This document shows, piece by piece, positions 34,698-44,555 of a stretch of DNA of 64,000 bases. Source of the DNA: Lachnospiraceae bacterium. Lineage in GTDB: Bacteria > Bacillota > Clostridia > Lachnospirales > Lachnospiraceae. The stretch covers positions 19,889-83,888 of the forward strand of contig JAFUKJ010000056.1 in the NCBI GenBank assembly GCA_017467805.1, read 5' to 3'. Positions within the stretch are counted from its first letter, which is position 1. Each line of letters starts with the position of its first letter. A program made the translations under genes and the position numbers. The notes under the pieces were generated by a model, which was not told where the DNA came from, searched no databases, and saw only the letters and a list, made by a program, of their open reading frames with translations.

Positions 34698-35333
34698 TTA
34701 GCTTAAGCTTTTCATCACGTTTTCTACATAATCTATCACAATTTTCCACTCCAAGTCTCCAACATAAAAATTATTTTTTCGAAACTGGACCCAAAGTTCT
34801 TCCATATGCAAATCACTGGATATCATATGTAATACTTCTTCTATGTCATTCGAAGCAAAAATAGTTTTTCTCTTTTCACATGTAGCAGAGAATGCTTCAT
34901 ATAAAACTTGCTGGTCTATCTGCTCTCCATAGAAATTCATTATACTATATATATCATAAAAATCTCTTAATCTGGTATTCGCTAGACCTCTATTTATTAT
35001 TGTCTGCATCTTCTCAGCGAGCAATGTTTCTCTATTATATGTAAGAACTGAAATCGTTCTATCCTCAAACATTAACTTATAATCATATTCTACCGCTTTT
35101 GGTGTTATCACATCATCTGTAGAAATGTCTATTTTGATTGGCTGACGCACCCTGTCTAGCGTAGCTTCCAGCATTCCGCCTTTAAGTATAAAATTGTCTC
35201 TATACGAAGATATAGATACTCTTTCTAAAAACCTTTCCATCATAAAATTTCGAATTAACATAGTTGCTTTATTACTGTTTCCACATGAAATATTTCTCAC
35301 TTTATCTTTTAACTGTTTTGACGAACTAATCAC
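34698..35333 (-). CDS. AbiEii-type toxin with internal in-frame deletion (probably inactive)
   Basis: 211 residues, against roughly 280-300 for AbiEii/AbiGii nucleotidyltransferase toxins. Motif I is present (NFILKGGML, about 47-55) but is followed at once by EATLDRVRQPIKIDISTDD, a segment normally some 65 residues further on; the intervening stretch with the metal-binding Asp pair (MDLD-type motif) is missing. The conserved ISVLTYNRETLLAEKMQTI and RLRDFYDIYSI parts remain. The frame is intact and the start overlaps the antitoxin stop by ATGA. I infer loss of nucleotidyltransferase activity. Full-length relatives were compared from memory, so the deletion size is approximate. Confidence 0.8.
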   Translation of the reverse strand: MISSSKQLKDKVRNISCGNSNKATMLIRNFMMERFLERVSISSYRDNFILKGGMLEATLDRVRQPIKIDISTDDVITPKAVEYDYKLMFEDRTISVLTYNRETLLAEKMQTIINRGLANTRLRDFYDIYSIMNFYGEQIDQQVLYEAFSATCEKRKTIFASNDIEEVLHMISSDLHMEELWVQFRKNNFYVGDLEWKIVIDYVENVMKSLS

Positions 35334-35929
35334 ACTAACACCTCCACATACTTCATCACTTCATCCCGAATTCCCATCTTGTCCGCATAAACCATCAAAT
35401 GCGATAACTTTTTATCCTTTGATGACATATATTCTTTTACAGCTGTTTGAAATATCTGTACTTCGTACTTATTGCGATTCATAATCAAGTCACAAATACA
35501 ACGCTCTTTATCATAAACCTTAACCATATTTCCGCTACTGGATGGAATCTCACAAATTCCAGTTTTATAAGAATCTGGTCTTACATATCTCACAGAAACT
35601 GTAACATCATTATTCTTTAAGTGACTTGCATTATATCCTTGTGGCACTGTGATACAAATTGATGAATATTCCCTATCTGTCAAACCATGCAAATAAAGAG
35701 CTGTTTCCCCTGAATAAATAATTGCACTGTTTCTTTGCTGTAGTATAAATAATTCATCTGGCCACACATCATCCGTAATGTAAACCCCTCTGGTAACCTT
35801 CTCCATTCCATGTTCTTTAATATATTTAGCAAGATACGTCTTGGAAATATCTTCATTACACACCAAGGAAGTAATAAGATAACCATTATATTTTTCAATA
35901 AAATTTTCAATTTTTTCTTTTTTAGTCAT
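35330..35929 (-). CDS. AbiEi-type (type IV) antitoxin and autorepressor
   Basis: 199 residues from the ATG at 35929 (GAGGTGG about 5 nt upstream); a GTG at 35938 is the alternative. The N-terminal winged helix (1-90: YLITSLVCNEDISKTYLAKYIK; KVTRGVYI) is followed by the AbiEi_4-type C-domain (SGETALYLHGLTDRE; VKVYDKERCICDLI). In characterised AbiE systems this protein represses its operon and neutralises the toxin. It appears intact, as does its operator at 35947-35992, in contrast with the damaged toxin gene. Confidence 0.85.
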   Translation of the reverse strand: MTKKEKIENFIEKYNGYLITSLVCNEDISKTYLAKYIKEHGMEKVTRGVYITDDVWPDELFILQQRNSAIIYSGETALYLHGLTDREYSSICITVPQGYNASHLKNNDVTVSVRYVRPDSYKTGICEIPSSSGNMVKVYDKERCICDLIMNRNKYEVQIFQTAVKEYMSSKDKKLSHLMVYADKMGIRDEVMKYVEVLV

Positions 35930-35946
35930 AGTTCCCACCTCTGCAG

Positions 35947-35992
35947 TTTACTTTCTCGCTTTAATTATATAGTTTTAAAGCGAGAAAGTAAA
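35947..35992 (-). promoter_or_regulatory. abiE promoter inside an 18-bp perfect inverted repeat
   Basis: Arms at 35947-35964 and 35975-35992 are fully complementary with a 10-bp centre. The -10 TATAAT (35964-35969) lies in the centre and the -35 TTTACT, 17 bp upstream, falls in the distal arm, so a protein on both arms would block RNA polymerase. Fits AbiEi negative autoregulation. Confidence 0.75.
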
Positions 35993-36138
35993 TATTTTTT
36001 TCAAATTTACAATCTCGATACAACATGCTTTCTTTTTGTACTAATATTGTAATTCAAATTAGCACTAAAAAAGATGTTCTTATGAAATTTCTTCCTCATT
36101 GGAATGCATTTTAATTTGCAGTAAAAACCATCAAAAAA

Positions 36139-36164
36139 GGCGTCTTCCATTACTGGAAAACGCC
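36139..36164 (-). terminator. Intrinsic terminator after lysS
   Basis: 11-bp stem (36139-36149, 36154-36164) with one G-T pair, 4-nt loop, then TTTTTTG on the minus strand. Confidence 0.87.
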
Positions 36165-36179
36165 CATTTTATCATATTT

Positions 36180-37799
36180 TTATTTATCCAAACTCTTCAT
36201 CGTTGGGAAGAGCAATACATCCCTAATCGCCTGAGAATCTGTTAACAGCATAACAAGTCTATCGATACCGTAACCAATACCACCTGTTGGAGGCATACCA
36301 ATGCTAAGTGCATTCAGGAAGTCCTCATCTGTGTGGTTCGCTTCCTCATCACCAGCCGCGAAAGCTGCATCCTGTGCTGCGAAACGCTCTCTCTGGTCGA
36401 TAGGATCGTTTAACTCTGAGTATGCGTTACACATCTCCCATGTATTGATAAATAACTCGAAACGCTCTACCTTAGTTGGATCGCTTGGCTTCTTCTTAGT
36501 AAGTGGAGAAATCGCAAGTGGATGATCCATAACGAATGTAGGCTGAATTAAGTTCTTCTCACAGAACTCTTCAAAGAAGAGATTAACAATATCTCCCTTT
36601 GTATGGCGTGTCTCGAACTCAACATGATGTTCCTTCGCCAAAGCCTTAGCCTCTTCGTCTGTCTCTACTGTATCGAAATCAATACCTGTGTACTTCTTGA
36701 TACAGTCAATCATAGTAATACGCTCAAATGGCTTACCGAAATCAATCTCGATACCATTGTACATAATCTTTGATGTACCACAAACCTTCTCAGCAAGGTA
36801 CTTGAACATAGACTCTGTTAACTCCATCATACCTTCATAGTCTGTGTATGCCTGGTATAACTCCATCAATGTAAACTCAGGATTGTGTCTTGTATCTACA
36901 CCCTCGTTACGGAATACTCGTCCAATCTCATATACACGCTCTAAACCGCCAACGATTAATCTCTTTAAGTAAAGCTCTAAAGAAATACGAAGCTTAACAT
37001 CCTCATCAAGTGCATTGTAATGTGTATCGAATGGTCTTGCAGCAGCACCACCTGCATTAGATACCAGCATAGGAGTCTCTACTTCCATAAAGTCACGCTC
37101 TGCAAGGAACTTACGAATCTCCTGGATAATCTTAGAACGCTTAATGAAGACATCTCTGCTCTCATCATTCATAATAAGGTCAACGTATCTCTGACGATAA
37201 CGTGTATCTGTATCTGTCAATCCGTGGAACTTCTCAGGAAGAATCTGTAAGCTCTTTGTCAACATGGTCATCTCTACTGCATGAACAGAGATTTCACCAG
37301 TCTTAGTTCTGAATACATAGCCCTTGATACCATAGATATCACCAATATCTGACTTCTTGAAATCAGCATAGGCTTCCTCACCGATAGCATCTCTTGCTAC
37401 ATATACCTGAATCTTACCCTTCAAATCCTGAATATTACAGAAAGAAGCTTTTCCCATGACACGCTTAAACATCATACGACCTGCAATTGATACTTCAATC
37501 GGACTTGCGTCCATAATTGCTCTTCTCTCATTATAATCAGCATTAAGTACTTCCTTTGCCTCTGCCTCATCTAATCCCTCAACATTTGGCTCAGGTCTTC
37601 CTGCTAAAATCTTCTCCTCATGAGCAAGATACTGTTCCTTTGCTTCTATAGTATGATGTGTCTGGTCATATTTAGTAATCTGGAACGGATCCTTACCTGC
37701 CTCCTGCAATGCAGCAAGCTTCTCTCTACGAACCTTCAAAAGCTGGTTCAAATCCTGTTCCTGACCCTGGTTCTTTCCGTTGTTCTGTTCCTGTGACAT
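36180..37799 (-). CDS. lysS: Lysyl-tRNA synthetase (class II)
   Basis: 539 residues, somewhat longer than the common 490-510 because of a polar Gln/Asn-rich N-terminus. The OB-fold anticodon domain (about 75-180) is followed by the class II core: [13 protein letters not shown] (motif 1 region), [20 protein letters not shown] (motif 2) and [13 protein letters not shown] (motif 3). AAAGGAG precedes the ATG. It lies 55 nt after greA and probably shares its promoter; I saw no T-box in the gap. Confidence 0.96.
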   Translation of the reverse strand: MSQEQNNGKNQGQEQDLNQLLKVRREKLAALQEAGKDPFQITKYDQTHHTIEAKEQYLAHEEKILAGRPEPNVEGLDEAEAKEVLNADYNERRAIMDASPIEVSIAGRMMFKRVMGKASFCNIQDLKGKIQVYVARDAIGEEAYADFKKSDIGDIYGIKGYVFRTKTGEISVHAVEMTMLTKSLQILPEKFHGLTDTDTRYRQRYVDLIMNDESRDVFIKRSKIIQEIRKFLAERDFMEVETPMLVSNAGGAAARPFDTHYNALDEDVKLRISLELYLKRLIVGGLERVYEIGRVFRNEGVDTRHNPEFTLMELYQAYTDYEGMMELTESMFKYLAEKVCGTSKIMYNGIEIDFGKPFERITMIDCIKKYTGIDFDTVETDEEAKALAKEHHVEFETRHTKGDIVNLFFEEFCEKNLIQPTFVMDHPLAISPLTKKKPSDPTKVERFELFINTWEMCNAYSELNDPIDQRERFAAQDAAFAAGDEEANHTDEDFLNALSIGMPPTGGIGYGIDRLVMLLTDSQAIRDVLLFPTMKSLDK

Positions 37800-37854
37800 A
37801 ATAAAACTCCTTTCAAAAGTGACTGCGAATCACAATCACCAGTCCAATCAAAGC

Positions 37855-38340
37855 TTATTCAGGCTTTGTAATATCCAAAATAGTATACTCAATTACACCA
37901 ATAGGTGCCTCTACTGTTACAACATCACCCTTCTTAGCACCAATCAATGCTCTTCCAAGTGGTGACTCGTTAGAAATCTTACCCTTCAAACTGTTAGCCT
38001 CTGTAGCACCAACAATCTTGAACTCCATCTCATCGCCGAACTCATTATCCTTAACTTTAACAACAAGACCAAAAGTTACCTTATCTCCTGTAACATCCTC
38101 TTCCATACCAACAACTTCAACATTCTTCAAAATTGTCTCTAACTCTTCAATACGAGCCTCAATATCACGCTGCTCGTCCTTCGCTGCATCGTACTCAGCG
38201 TTCTCTGATAAGTCGCCCTGCTCTCTGGCTTCCTTAATCTTCTGTGCAACTTCTCTTCTCTTAACAACCTTCAAATCATGTAATTCATCCTCATACTTCT
38301 TGAGGCCTTCTCGTGTTAATAAATTCTTCTTTGCTTCCAT
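37855..38340 (-). CDS. greA: Transcription elongation factor GreA
   Basis: 161 residues from the ATG at 38340, preceded by AAAGGG at 9 nt; an ATG 9 nt further upstream overlaps that site. The N-terminal antiparallel coiled coil (GLKKYEDELHDLK ... AREQGDLSENAEYDAAKDEQ) carries the acidic tip, and the C-terminal FKBP-like domain ends GVIEYTILDI. It stimulates transcript cleavage in backtracked RNA polymerase. Confidence 0.95.
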   Translation of the reverse strand: MEAKKNLLTREGLKKYEDELHDLKVVKRREVAQKIKEAREQGDLSENAEYDAAKDEQRDIEARIEELETILKNVEVVGMEEDVTGDKVTFGLVVKVKDNEFGDEMEFKIVGATEANSLKGKISNESPLGRALIGAKKGDVVTVEAPIGVIEYTILDITKPE

Positions 38341-38427
38341 GAGACACATCCCTTTCTAATTGCATTATATTATAAAATCAAATTTCTTTTACTACCTGAT
38401 GCTCATAAATACCCTACAAGCTACAAT

Positions 38428-38456
38428 ATTATAGCCTTTTTTCCAAGTCATGTCAA
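38428..38456 (-). promoter_or_regulatory. Consensus sigma-A promoter of greA-lysS
   Basis: TTGACA (38451-38456), 17-bp spacer, TATAAT (38428-38433): a perfect consensus match. Confidence 0.88.
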
Positions 38457-38462
38457 TAAGAT

Positions 38463-38496
38463 AACGCTAGCGTTTCCTCTCCGAAACCCTAGCGCT
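38463..38496 (-). terminator. Terminator-like hairpin after dusB
   Basis: 14-bp stem (38463-38476, 38483-38496) with two mismatches directly after the dusB stop; the T-tract (TTATCTTATT) is modest. Confidence 0.6.
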
Positions 38497-38503
38497 CTTA
38501 TCA

Positions 38504-39478
38504 TTACTCTGTTATATTTGCAAACGCCTTGCGTACCCCTGCCACAAGCTCCTCATAGGTCTCCATCTCATTGACCTTCTGACGAAGCTTTGCAGAATGT
38601 GGATAGCCTGTGGTATACCACGAAACATGCTTACGCATCTCACGGACTGCCGTATACTCACCCTTATACTGTAGCTGCAATGCCGCATGACGTAAAATCA
38701 CATCACAAACCTCTTCGGCGCTTGGTCTTGCAGGTACAATCCCCGTATCCAGATACTGTGTAATCTCTCTGAAAATCCAAGGATTCCCCTGGCACGCACG
38801 TCCAACCATAATACCATCACAGCCTGTCTCATCCAGCATCTGCTTGGCACTTAACGCTCCTGTTACATCACCGTTTCCAATGACTGGAATACTTACCGCT
38901 TCCTTGACCTGACGAATAATGTCCCAATCTGCCTTGCCTGAATAATATTGCTCTCTCGTCCTTCCATGCACCGCAATGGCTGCTGCACCACTATCCTCGA
39001 TAATCTTGGCAATCTCCACTGCATTCACATGGTCGTCATCAAAGCCCTTACGAATCTTCACCGTCACAGGCTTATCAATCGCCTTCACCAAAGCTGTCAC
39101 AATCTCTCTTACAAGCTTCGGCTCCTTCATCAGCGCACTTCCCTCACGGTTATTTACCACCTTCGGCACAGGACAGCCCATATTAACATCCAAAAAGGCA
39201 AATGGTCTCTCCTCAATACGCTTTGCTGTCTCAGCCATAATATCAGGCTCTGAGCCAAATAGCTGCAAAGATACAGGCATCTCCTCTGGATGAATCTCCA
39301 TCAACGCATCTGTATTCTTATTGTTATAATGCACCGCCTTAGCACTTACCATCTCCATACATAAAAGACCTGCTCCCTGTTCCTTGCATAACAGTCTAAA
39401 TGGCAGGTCTGTTACTCCTGCCATCGGCGCCAATATTACATTGTTATCTAATGTTACATTTCCAATCGTTAATTTCAT
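38504..39478 (-). CDS. dusB: tRNA-dihydrouridine synthase (DusB-like)
   Basis: 324 residues. FMN-dependent reduction of uridine in tRNA D-loops. [12 protein letters not shown] begins the TIM barrel; the catalytic Cys is in [25 protein letters not shown] and IGNGDV contact FMN. The start overlaps the coaX stop by 4 nt. Last gene of the argF unit. Confidence 0.94.
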   Translation of the reverse strand: MKLTIGNVTLDNNVILAPMAGVTDLPFRLLCKEQGAGLLCMEMVSAKAVHYNNKNTDALMEIHPEEMPVSLQLFGSEPDIMAETAKRIEERPFAFLDVNMGCPVPKVVNNREGSALMKEPKLVREIVTALVKAIDKPVTVKIRKGFDDDHVNAVEIAKIIEDSGAAAIAVHGRTREQYYSGKADWDIIRQVKEAVSIPVIGNGDVTGALSAKQMLDETGCDGIMVGRACQGNPWIFREITQYLDTGIVPARPSAEEVCDVILRHAALQLQYKGEYTAVREMRKHVSWYTTGYPHSAKLRQKVNEMETYEELVAGVRKAFANITE

Positions 39479-40248
39479 TTCTTACAATTCTTCTCATAAA
39501 TCAGACGTAAGCCTTCTAAAGTAAGTGAGCTGTTGTATTCCTGAATCGTATCAGTCTCACCTGCAATGATTCTTCCCAATCCGCCGGTTGCTACTACCTT
39601 CAGATTGTCATAGCCTGATTCCTTCTTTACCTGATTAATAATATATTCTGTTTGTCCTATCTGACCAAATACCAGTCCTGCCTGCATACTGGAAATTGTC
39701 TCCTGCGCAAGAATAGATGCTGGCTTTTTAATCTCAATCTCTGGAAGCTTTGCGGTATCCTCCCAAAGAGCTTTCGCTGAAATCCTAATACCAGGAGCTG
39801 TAATACCTGCCGTGAAGCAACCATCTTCTGTAATCAAGTCATAGGTTGTTGCTGTTCCAAAATCAAGCACCAGCACGGGACCTCCATATAACTCATACGC
39901 CGCTACTGCATCTACAATTCTATCTGGTCCGATTTCTCTTGGATTCTCTGTCACGATACGAATCCCTGTCTTTACTCCAGGACCAACAATAATCAGATTC
40001 TCATGGATATATCTTCTTAATGCGCCTGTCAAGGCATGCATCACATTCGGTACAACACTTGCCACAATAATACCTGATATCTTCTCTTTTATAATCTGAT
40101 TACGATATAACAAATCTGCTATCAATACACCAAATTCATCAGAAGTTCTCGACATCTTTGTTGTCACTCTAAAAGTAGTTAACAACTTCTCCTTCTGATA
40201 GACACCAAAAGTAATATTGGTATTTCCAACATCAACAACTAATAACAT
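39475..40248 (-). CDS. coaX: Type III pantothenate kinase
   Basis: 257 residues. First step of coenzyme A synthesis. [11 protein letters not shown] (phosphate 1), [24 protein letters not shown] and ATGGLG are the signatures of the ASKHA-fold CoaX. AGGAGG lies 11 nt upstream, slightly long. It follows the DUF6145-like gene by 19 nt. Confidence 0.95.
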   Translation of the reverse strand: MLLVVDVGNTNITFGVYQKEKLLTTFRVTTKMSRTSDEFGVLIADLLYRNQIIKEKISGIIVASVVPNVMHALTGALRRYIHENLIIVGPGVKTGIRIVTENPREIGPDRIVDAVAAYELYGGPVLVLDFGTATTYDLITEDGCFTAGITAPGIRISAKALWEDTAKLPEIEIKKPASILAQETISSMQAGLVFGQIGQTEYIINQVKKESGYDNLKVVATGGLGRIIAGETDTIQEYNSSLTLEGLRLIYEKNCKK

Positions 40249-40267
40249 CTATACCCATGCCTCCTGA

Positions 40268-40684
40268 CTATTCAATAATATCATCCAACTTCTCATGCAA
40301 AATAAATACTCTGTAATAAAGACTTAAGGACTCTAAAAGCTCCTGTCTCTTCATCTTAATCTCATGCACCAGAAGTCCACTGCTAATCTCATCGTATAAA
40401 ATATCCTCTTCATAGCACTCTGTATCAAAGCTGACGCTTCCATCCTCTTCAAATACAATGGTAAATACACCGCCTACCTCTTCTGTAAAAAGAACACAGA
40501 TTACATGAAGCTCCTCCTGAATCGACTGAGGAATCCCCTTAAACTGTTCATTGAAATAATATTTCTTCTCATATGCATTTGCACCGCATAGTACAATACG
40601 CTTACTTGTATCTTCCATTCTGATAATCAATCCTCTTTCATCATATATATCCGTATATGCCCCTGACAGATACTTCACCCGCAT
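40268..40684 (-). CDS. Hypothetical protein, DUF6145-like
   Basis: 138 residues if read from the ATG at 40684 (GAGG 6 nt upstream, overlapping birA by 44 nt), or 116 from the ATG at 40618. The conserved part starts near RIVLCGANAYEKKYYFNEQF and includes CVLFTEEVGGVF and LLESLSLYYRVF, matching my memory of a small Lachnospiraceae family (DUF6145). Acidic, no signal peptide or membrane helix. Function unknown; it is embedded in a biotin/pantothenate/tRNA modification unit. Confidence 0.6.
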   Translation of the reverse strand: MRVKYLSGAYTDIYDERGLIIRMEDTSKRIVLCGANAYEKKYYFNEQFKGIPQSIQEELHVICVLFTEEVGGVFTIVFEEDGSVSFDTECYEEDILYDEISSGLLVHEIKMKRQELLESLSLYYRVFILHEKLDDIIE

Positions 40685-41393
40685 ATACTTCCTCTATTGT
40701 ATCATCTTGTTTTCGAACAAGCAATTCTCCACGCAAATTAATCCCAAGAGCAATACCTTCATATTCACCCTTAGGATCTAATACTCTGACTTCATGATTA
40801 CGATTTGCAAGAAATGCATGATAATCCTCCCGCAGATTTGTCATGTCATATGTCTTCTGGTAAATACTATAATTCTGCGCAAAGGCTGAAATAACTGCAT
40901 CTATCAGAACATCTTTATCAATCCGTCTTCCCGTCTCTACATAAATCGATGTGGCAGTCGACGCTATCTCAGATATAAAGCACTCCTGATTTACATTAAT
41001 CCCAACACCGATTATCACATCACTGACTTTTCCGTTTTCCATATGAAGCTCTGTTAAGATTCCACATAGCTTCTTACGATTCATAACAATATCATTGGGC
41101 CATTTAATCTGGCATCCGCTCAGTCCAAGCTTCTCTAAAGCCTGTACTACTGCCAGTGCCATTACCAGTGTAAGTCCCGATACTCTCTCTGGCTCAGCCT
41201 CAGGTCTAAGTATCAGTGACATATAAATAGCAGCACCCTGTGGCGACTCCCACTGTCTGCCCCTTCTTCCACGTCCTGCAGTCTGCGCATCTGCAACTAC
41301 TAAAGTTCCCTCCGCCGCTCCGCCTGTTGCCAGGCGGGCAGCTTCAAGATTTGTGGAATCAATCTCTTTATAATCAATTCTTTTAATATTCAT
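40641..41393 (-). CDS. birA: Biotin--[acetyl-CoA-carboxylase] ligase
   Basis: 250 residues, catalytic and C-terminal domains only; the N-terminal DNA-binding domain of bifunctional BirA is absent, so it should not repress. TAGRGRRGRQW is the biotinyl-AMP loop, and KWPNDIV and GVGINVN are further signatures. The start abuts the argF stop. Confidence 0.93.
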   Translation of the reverse strand: MNIKRIDYKEIDSTNLEAARLATGGAAEGTLVVADAQTAGRGRRGRQWESPQGAAIYMSLILRPEAEPERVSGLTLVMALAVVQALEKLGLSGCQIKWPNDIVMNRKKLCGILTELHMENGKVSDVIIGVGINVNQECFISEIASTATSIYVETGRRIDKDVLIDAVISAFAQNYSIYQKTYDMTNLREDYHAFLANRNHEVRVLDPKGEYEGIALGINLRGELLVRKQDDTIEEVYAGEVSVRGIYGYI

Positions 41394-42382
41394 TATGCTC
41401 CCAAAGTAGCTGCCATAACAGCCTTAAGTGTATGCATACGATTCTCAGCTTCTTCAAATACCAATGAACGCCATGACTCAAATACCTCATCTGTTACTTC
41501 AAGCTCAGTAAAGCCATACTTCTCGCCCTGCTCTTTACCTACCTTAGTCTTCAAATCATGGAATGCTGGTAAGCAATGGAAGAATACTGCCTGGTCTCCT
41601 GCATTCTCCATTAATTCCATAGTTACCTTGTATGGTGAAAGTGCTTTGATTCTCTCCTCCCATATGTCTGCAGGCTCACCCATAGATACCCATACATCTG
41701 TATAGATAACATCTGCGCCCTTTGTACCAGCCATAGCATCCTCAGTTAATGTGATAGAGCCACCTGATTCTGCTGCATACTGCTCACAAAGCTTTACAAG
41801 CTCAGCATCTGGGAAATAATCCTTTGTGGTACAAGCTGTAAAATGCATACCAAGCTTCGCACATACAATCATAAGTGAATTACCCATGTTATAACGGGCA
41901 TCTCCCATATATGCCAGCTTAATACCCTTGATTCTACCAAAATGCTCTTTAATCGTTAATACATCTGCAAGCATCTGTGTTGGATGATATTCATTAGTCA
42001 AACCATTCCATACAGGTACACCTGCATACTCTGCAAGCTCCTCAACGATAGCCTGCTCAAAGCCTCTATATTCAATTCCTTCAAACATTCTTCCTAATAC
42101 TCTTGCACTGTCAGCTACGCTTTCCTTCGTACCAAACTGTGAGCTTGACGGGTCAAGATATGTAGCCCCGAGTCCCAAATCACGGGCAGCTACTTCAAAT
42201 GCACATCTGGTTCTGGTACTTGTCTTTTCAAATATCAGTGCAACGTTCTTGCCACGCAAAGTATCATGCATAATACCCTTTTTCTTCTTCATCTTATACT
42301 CTGCTGCCAAATCTACCAAATACAAAATCTCTTCAGGTGTAAAGTCCTTCAATGTCAGAAAATGACGTCCTCTTAAATCCAT
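41393..42382 (-). CDS. argF: Ornithine carbamoyltransferase
   Basis: 329 residues. The carbamoyl-phosphate motif is STRTR, ornithine-side residues are in [15 protein letters not shown] and HCLPAFHD carries the catalytic Cys. It makes citrulline for arginine synthesis, or works in reverse in arginine breakdown; no arginine deiminase or carbamate kinase is in the window. GAGGAGG precedes the ATG. First gene of a five-gene unit. Confidence 0.95.
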   Translation of the reverse strand: MDLRGRHFLTLKDFTPEEILYLVDLAAEYKMKKKKGIMHDTLRGKNVALIFEKTSTRTRCAFEVAARDLGLGATYLDPSSSQFGTKESVADSARVLGRMFEGIEYRGFEQAIVEELAEYAGVPVWNGLTNEYHPTQMLADVLTIKEHFGRIKGIKLAYMGDARYNMGNSLMIVCAKLGMHFTACTTKDYFPDAELVKLCEQYAAESGGSITLTEDAMAGTKGADVIYTDVWVSMGEPADIWEERIKALSPYKVTMELMENAGDQAVFFHCLPAFHDLKTKVGKEQGEKYGFTELEVTDEVFESWRSLVFEEAENRMHTLKAVMAATLGA

Positions 42383-42427
42383 AATGTGCCTCCTCGAATA
42401 CTTGTATATTTATACCGATATATTTAA

Positions 42428-42456
42428 ATAATACTCCTTATTCTACTACGTTTCAA
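42428..42456 (-). promoter_or_regulatory. Promoter of the argF unit
   Basis: TTGAAA (42451-42456), 17-bp spacer, TATTAT (42428-42433). No clear ARG box recognised. Confidence 0.6.
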
Positions 42457-42509
42457 GAATTTGGGCAATATCCGATATGCATAAATAGTCACATTCCTAT
42501 TATTCAAAA

Positions 42510-42533
42510 AGAGTGTGCCATATGACACACTCT
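42510..42533 (-). terminator. Terminator after the SleB-type hydrolase
   Basis: 8-bp stem AGAGTGTG/CACACTCT (extendable by one bulge), then TTTTT on the minus strand. Confidence 0.8.
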
Positions 42534-42538
42534 CTATA

Positions 42539-43567
42539 TTACCAAAATACATGATTACCGATTACAATACCTGTCTTAGTACCAACACGTCTAAAATTCA
42601 AAGCATCACCAACATTCGTTACTCCACTCATCGCTTCTAATGCTGCCTGTTGGCATGACTGCTTAATGCTACCTGTCAAAATCAAGTTATTCATCTTGCT
42701 TGATGTTGCTGGCGAAAACTGCTTTTTCTGGTAAATAACCTCTTTAATTGTGTTAGGATATGCAGTACTCTTCACTCGATTCATTACTACCGCGCCTACT
42801 GCTACCTGACCCTCGTAAGGTTCTCCACCCGCTTCACACTGAATCAATGCAGCAAGAACAATAAACTCATTCGCATTCTCCATAATCAGCTGTCTCTCAG
42901 CGGCTTTCTTTGCCTCTAATGCAGCTGCCGCTGCTGCTGCCTCTGCTTCCTCACGTGCCTTAATCTCTTCTATAGACTCCGCTGTACCAAGGGTATTCGT
43001 TATCTCAACATACTCTTCCGATACATATGCTACTTCTTCTCCGTAGTATATGCTTATCCACTTACCCTCCTCGTCAGCATCATCAACCTCGTCCTCAATT
43101 ACCTCATACTTCTCTCCCTTTGATAATTTACCAAAGATGTGAGAGTCTGTATTCGGCTCTTCTCGAACATTTACTCTGTTCGCCATAATCGTTGCTGTAG
43201 GCTTCATAGCTTCCTCAGCTAAAGCTGCTGCCTCTTTACCAAAGTAAAGATACTGATTATCAACCCAGCCAATTACGCTACCAGACTCAATCTTGGTCCA
43301 GCCGTCCTTCTGTTCCAGAATCGTACCCCCACAATCCTTGTACAAAACTCCCAGCTTCGCTGAATCCTGCGTAGCCTCTTCACGAATGTTGACATACTGC
43401 TTAACCTTAGCCATAACAATCTTTGACTCATCAAAGCTGCTACTGCTTGTCTTAGCTGTGCCTGTACTGGTCTGCGCCTGTACCTGCATCGGTGCCAATG
43501 CACTGACAAATACTACAGCACCCAACATAAGCGCCAAAAGCTTCCCTATTCTGTTTTTCTCCTTCAT
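42539..43567 (-). CDS. Secreted SH3-domain cell wall hydrolase (SleB-type)
   Basis: 342 residues from the ATG at 43567 (AAGGGAG upstream). Signal peptide 1 to about 31. Two bacterial SH3 domains follow (about 50-105 and 120-175), then an Ala/Glu-rich helix (about 185-215) and a C-terminal Hydrolase_2 domain with the catalytic Glu in CEAGGEPYEGQ. SleB-type enzymes cleave spore cortex or wall peptidoglycan; the SH3 domains and lack of a spore-specific domain suggest a wall or sporulation-linked lytic role. The gene is monocistronic. Confidence 0.88.
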   Translation of the reverse strand: MKEKNRIGKLLALMLGAVVFVSALAPMQVQAQTSTGTAKTSSSSFDESKIVMAKVKQYVNIREEATQDSAKLGVLYKDCGGTILEQKDGWTKIESGSVIGWVDNQYLYFGKEAAALAEEAMKPTATIMANRVNVREEPNTDSHIFGKLSKGEKYEVIEDEVDDADEEGKWISIYYGEEVAYVSEEYVEITNTLGTAESIEEIKAREEAEAAAAAAALEAKKAAERQLIMENANEFIVLAALIQCEAGGEPYEGQVAVGAVVMNRVKSTAYPNTIKEVIYQKKQFSPATSSKMNNLILTGSIKQSCQQAALEAMSGVTNVGDALNFRRVGTKTGIVIGNHVFW

Positions 43568-43704
43568 TGTTTTCTCCCTTAAGAAATAATACCTGTTCGT
43601 ATAATATCTAATGATAGTATACCCACTATTGTTACAATTATTATACATTCCCGCAACAAATGTTACATTTTTGTTAACACTCGTTACAGTTCAATATCAT
43701 AACA

Positions 43705-43736
43705 AAGGACCTGTAACTTGTCAAGCTACAGGCCTT
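43705..43736 (-). terminator. Terminator after proC
   Basis: Hairpin of about 14 bp between 43705 and 43736 with one G-T pair, then TTTG on the minus strand. Confidence 0.75.
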
Positions 43737-43760
43737 TTCAGGGAATTTTCAGTTTTTATT

Positions 43761-44555
43761 TTACAGATTTTTTGACTTTTCTATGCATGCCGCCATAGCA
43801 TCCATAACAGCCGCTCTAAATCCTTTTTCTTCTAATACCTTTACCGCATCAATGGTTGTACCGCCTGGTGAACATACCATATCCTTAAGCTCAGCAGGAT
43901 GTGTGCCTGTCTCTAATACAAGCTTTGCACTTCCCATAACTGCCTGTGCAGCGAACTCGTATGCCAGCTTTCTTGGCATTCCTGCTGCCACTGCTGCATC
44001 TGCCATAGCTTCAATAAAGATAAATACGTACGCAGGTGAGCTTCCGCTTACACCTACCACTGCATCCATCATATGCTCAGGTACTATATGAGCTGTACCA
44101 AAGCTTCCAAGTATCTCTAATGCAAGCGCCTCATCTTCCTTACTAACATTGGCATTCACACAAACACCTGAACAGCCTGCACCTACCAATGCAGGTGTAT
44201 TTGGCATACAACGAACCAGCTTTATCTCCTTACCAAAGCCTTCTTCAATCCATGAAATAGTCTTTCCTGCCACGATGGAAATCAGAAGCTTATCTGTTGT
44301 AACAAGAGACTTAATCTCGTCAATTACCTCAGGTAAAAAGATTGGCTTTACTGCCAAAATAATAACATCTGCCTCTTCTACTACCTTCTTATTATCTGTA
44401 TAAGTAATCATGCCATGCTTTGCAGCCATTGCTTCAACTGCTGCCTGTGACTTATCAGCACCAACCATCTCAGAAGCCTTGCAAATTTGCTTTCCCAAGA
44501 TACCGCTAATCATGGCATTTGCCATATTTCCAAGTCCTATAAATCCTATTTTCAT
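43761..44555 (-). CDS. proC: Pyrroline-5-carboxylate reductase
   Basis: 264 residues. Last step of proline synthesis, using NAD(P)H. The Rossmann motif GFIGLGNMANAM, VRCMPNTPALVGAG and the C-terminal CSPGGTTIDAVKVLE are all present. It directly follows the rRNA methyltransferase gene (no gap). Confidence 0.96.
   Translation of the reverse strand: MKIGFIGLGNMANAMISGILGKQICKASEMVGADKSQAAVEAMAAKHGMITYTDNKKVVEEADVIILAVKPIFLPEVIDEIKSLVTTDKLLISIVAGKTISWIEEGFGKEIKLVRCMPNTPALVGAGCSGVCVNANVSKEDEALALEILGSFGTAHIVPEHMMDAVVGVSGSSPAYVFIFIEAMADAAVAAGMPRKLAYEFAAQAVMGSAKLVLETGTHPAELKDMVCSPGGTTIDAVKVLEEKGFRAAVMDAMAACIEKSKNL

Noticed and set aside
37800-37854. Possible T-box before lysS
   Set aside because: The 55-nt gap after greA is far too short and has no T-box sequence.
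43620-43690. TGTAAC/TGTTAA half-sites upstream of the SleB-type gene, suggesting WalR boxes
   Set aside because: Spacings are 3 and 6 nt between half-sites instead of the 5 required; similar near-misses at about 53630-53655 upstream of murA. Not strong enough.
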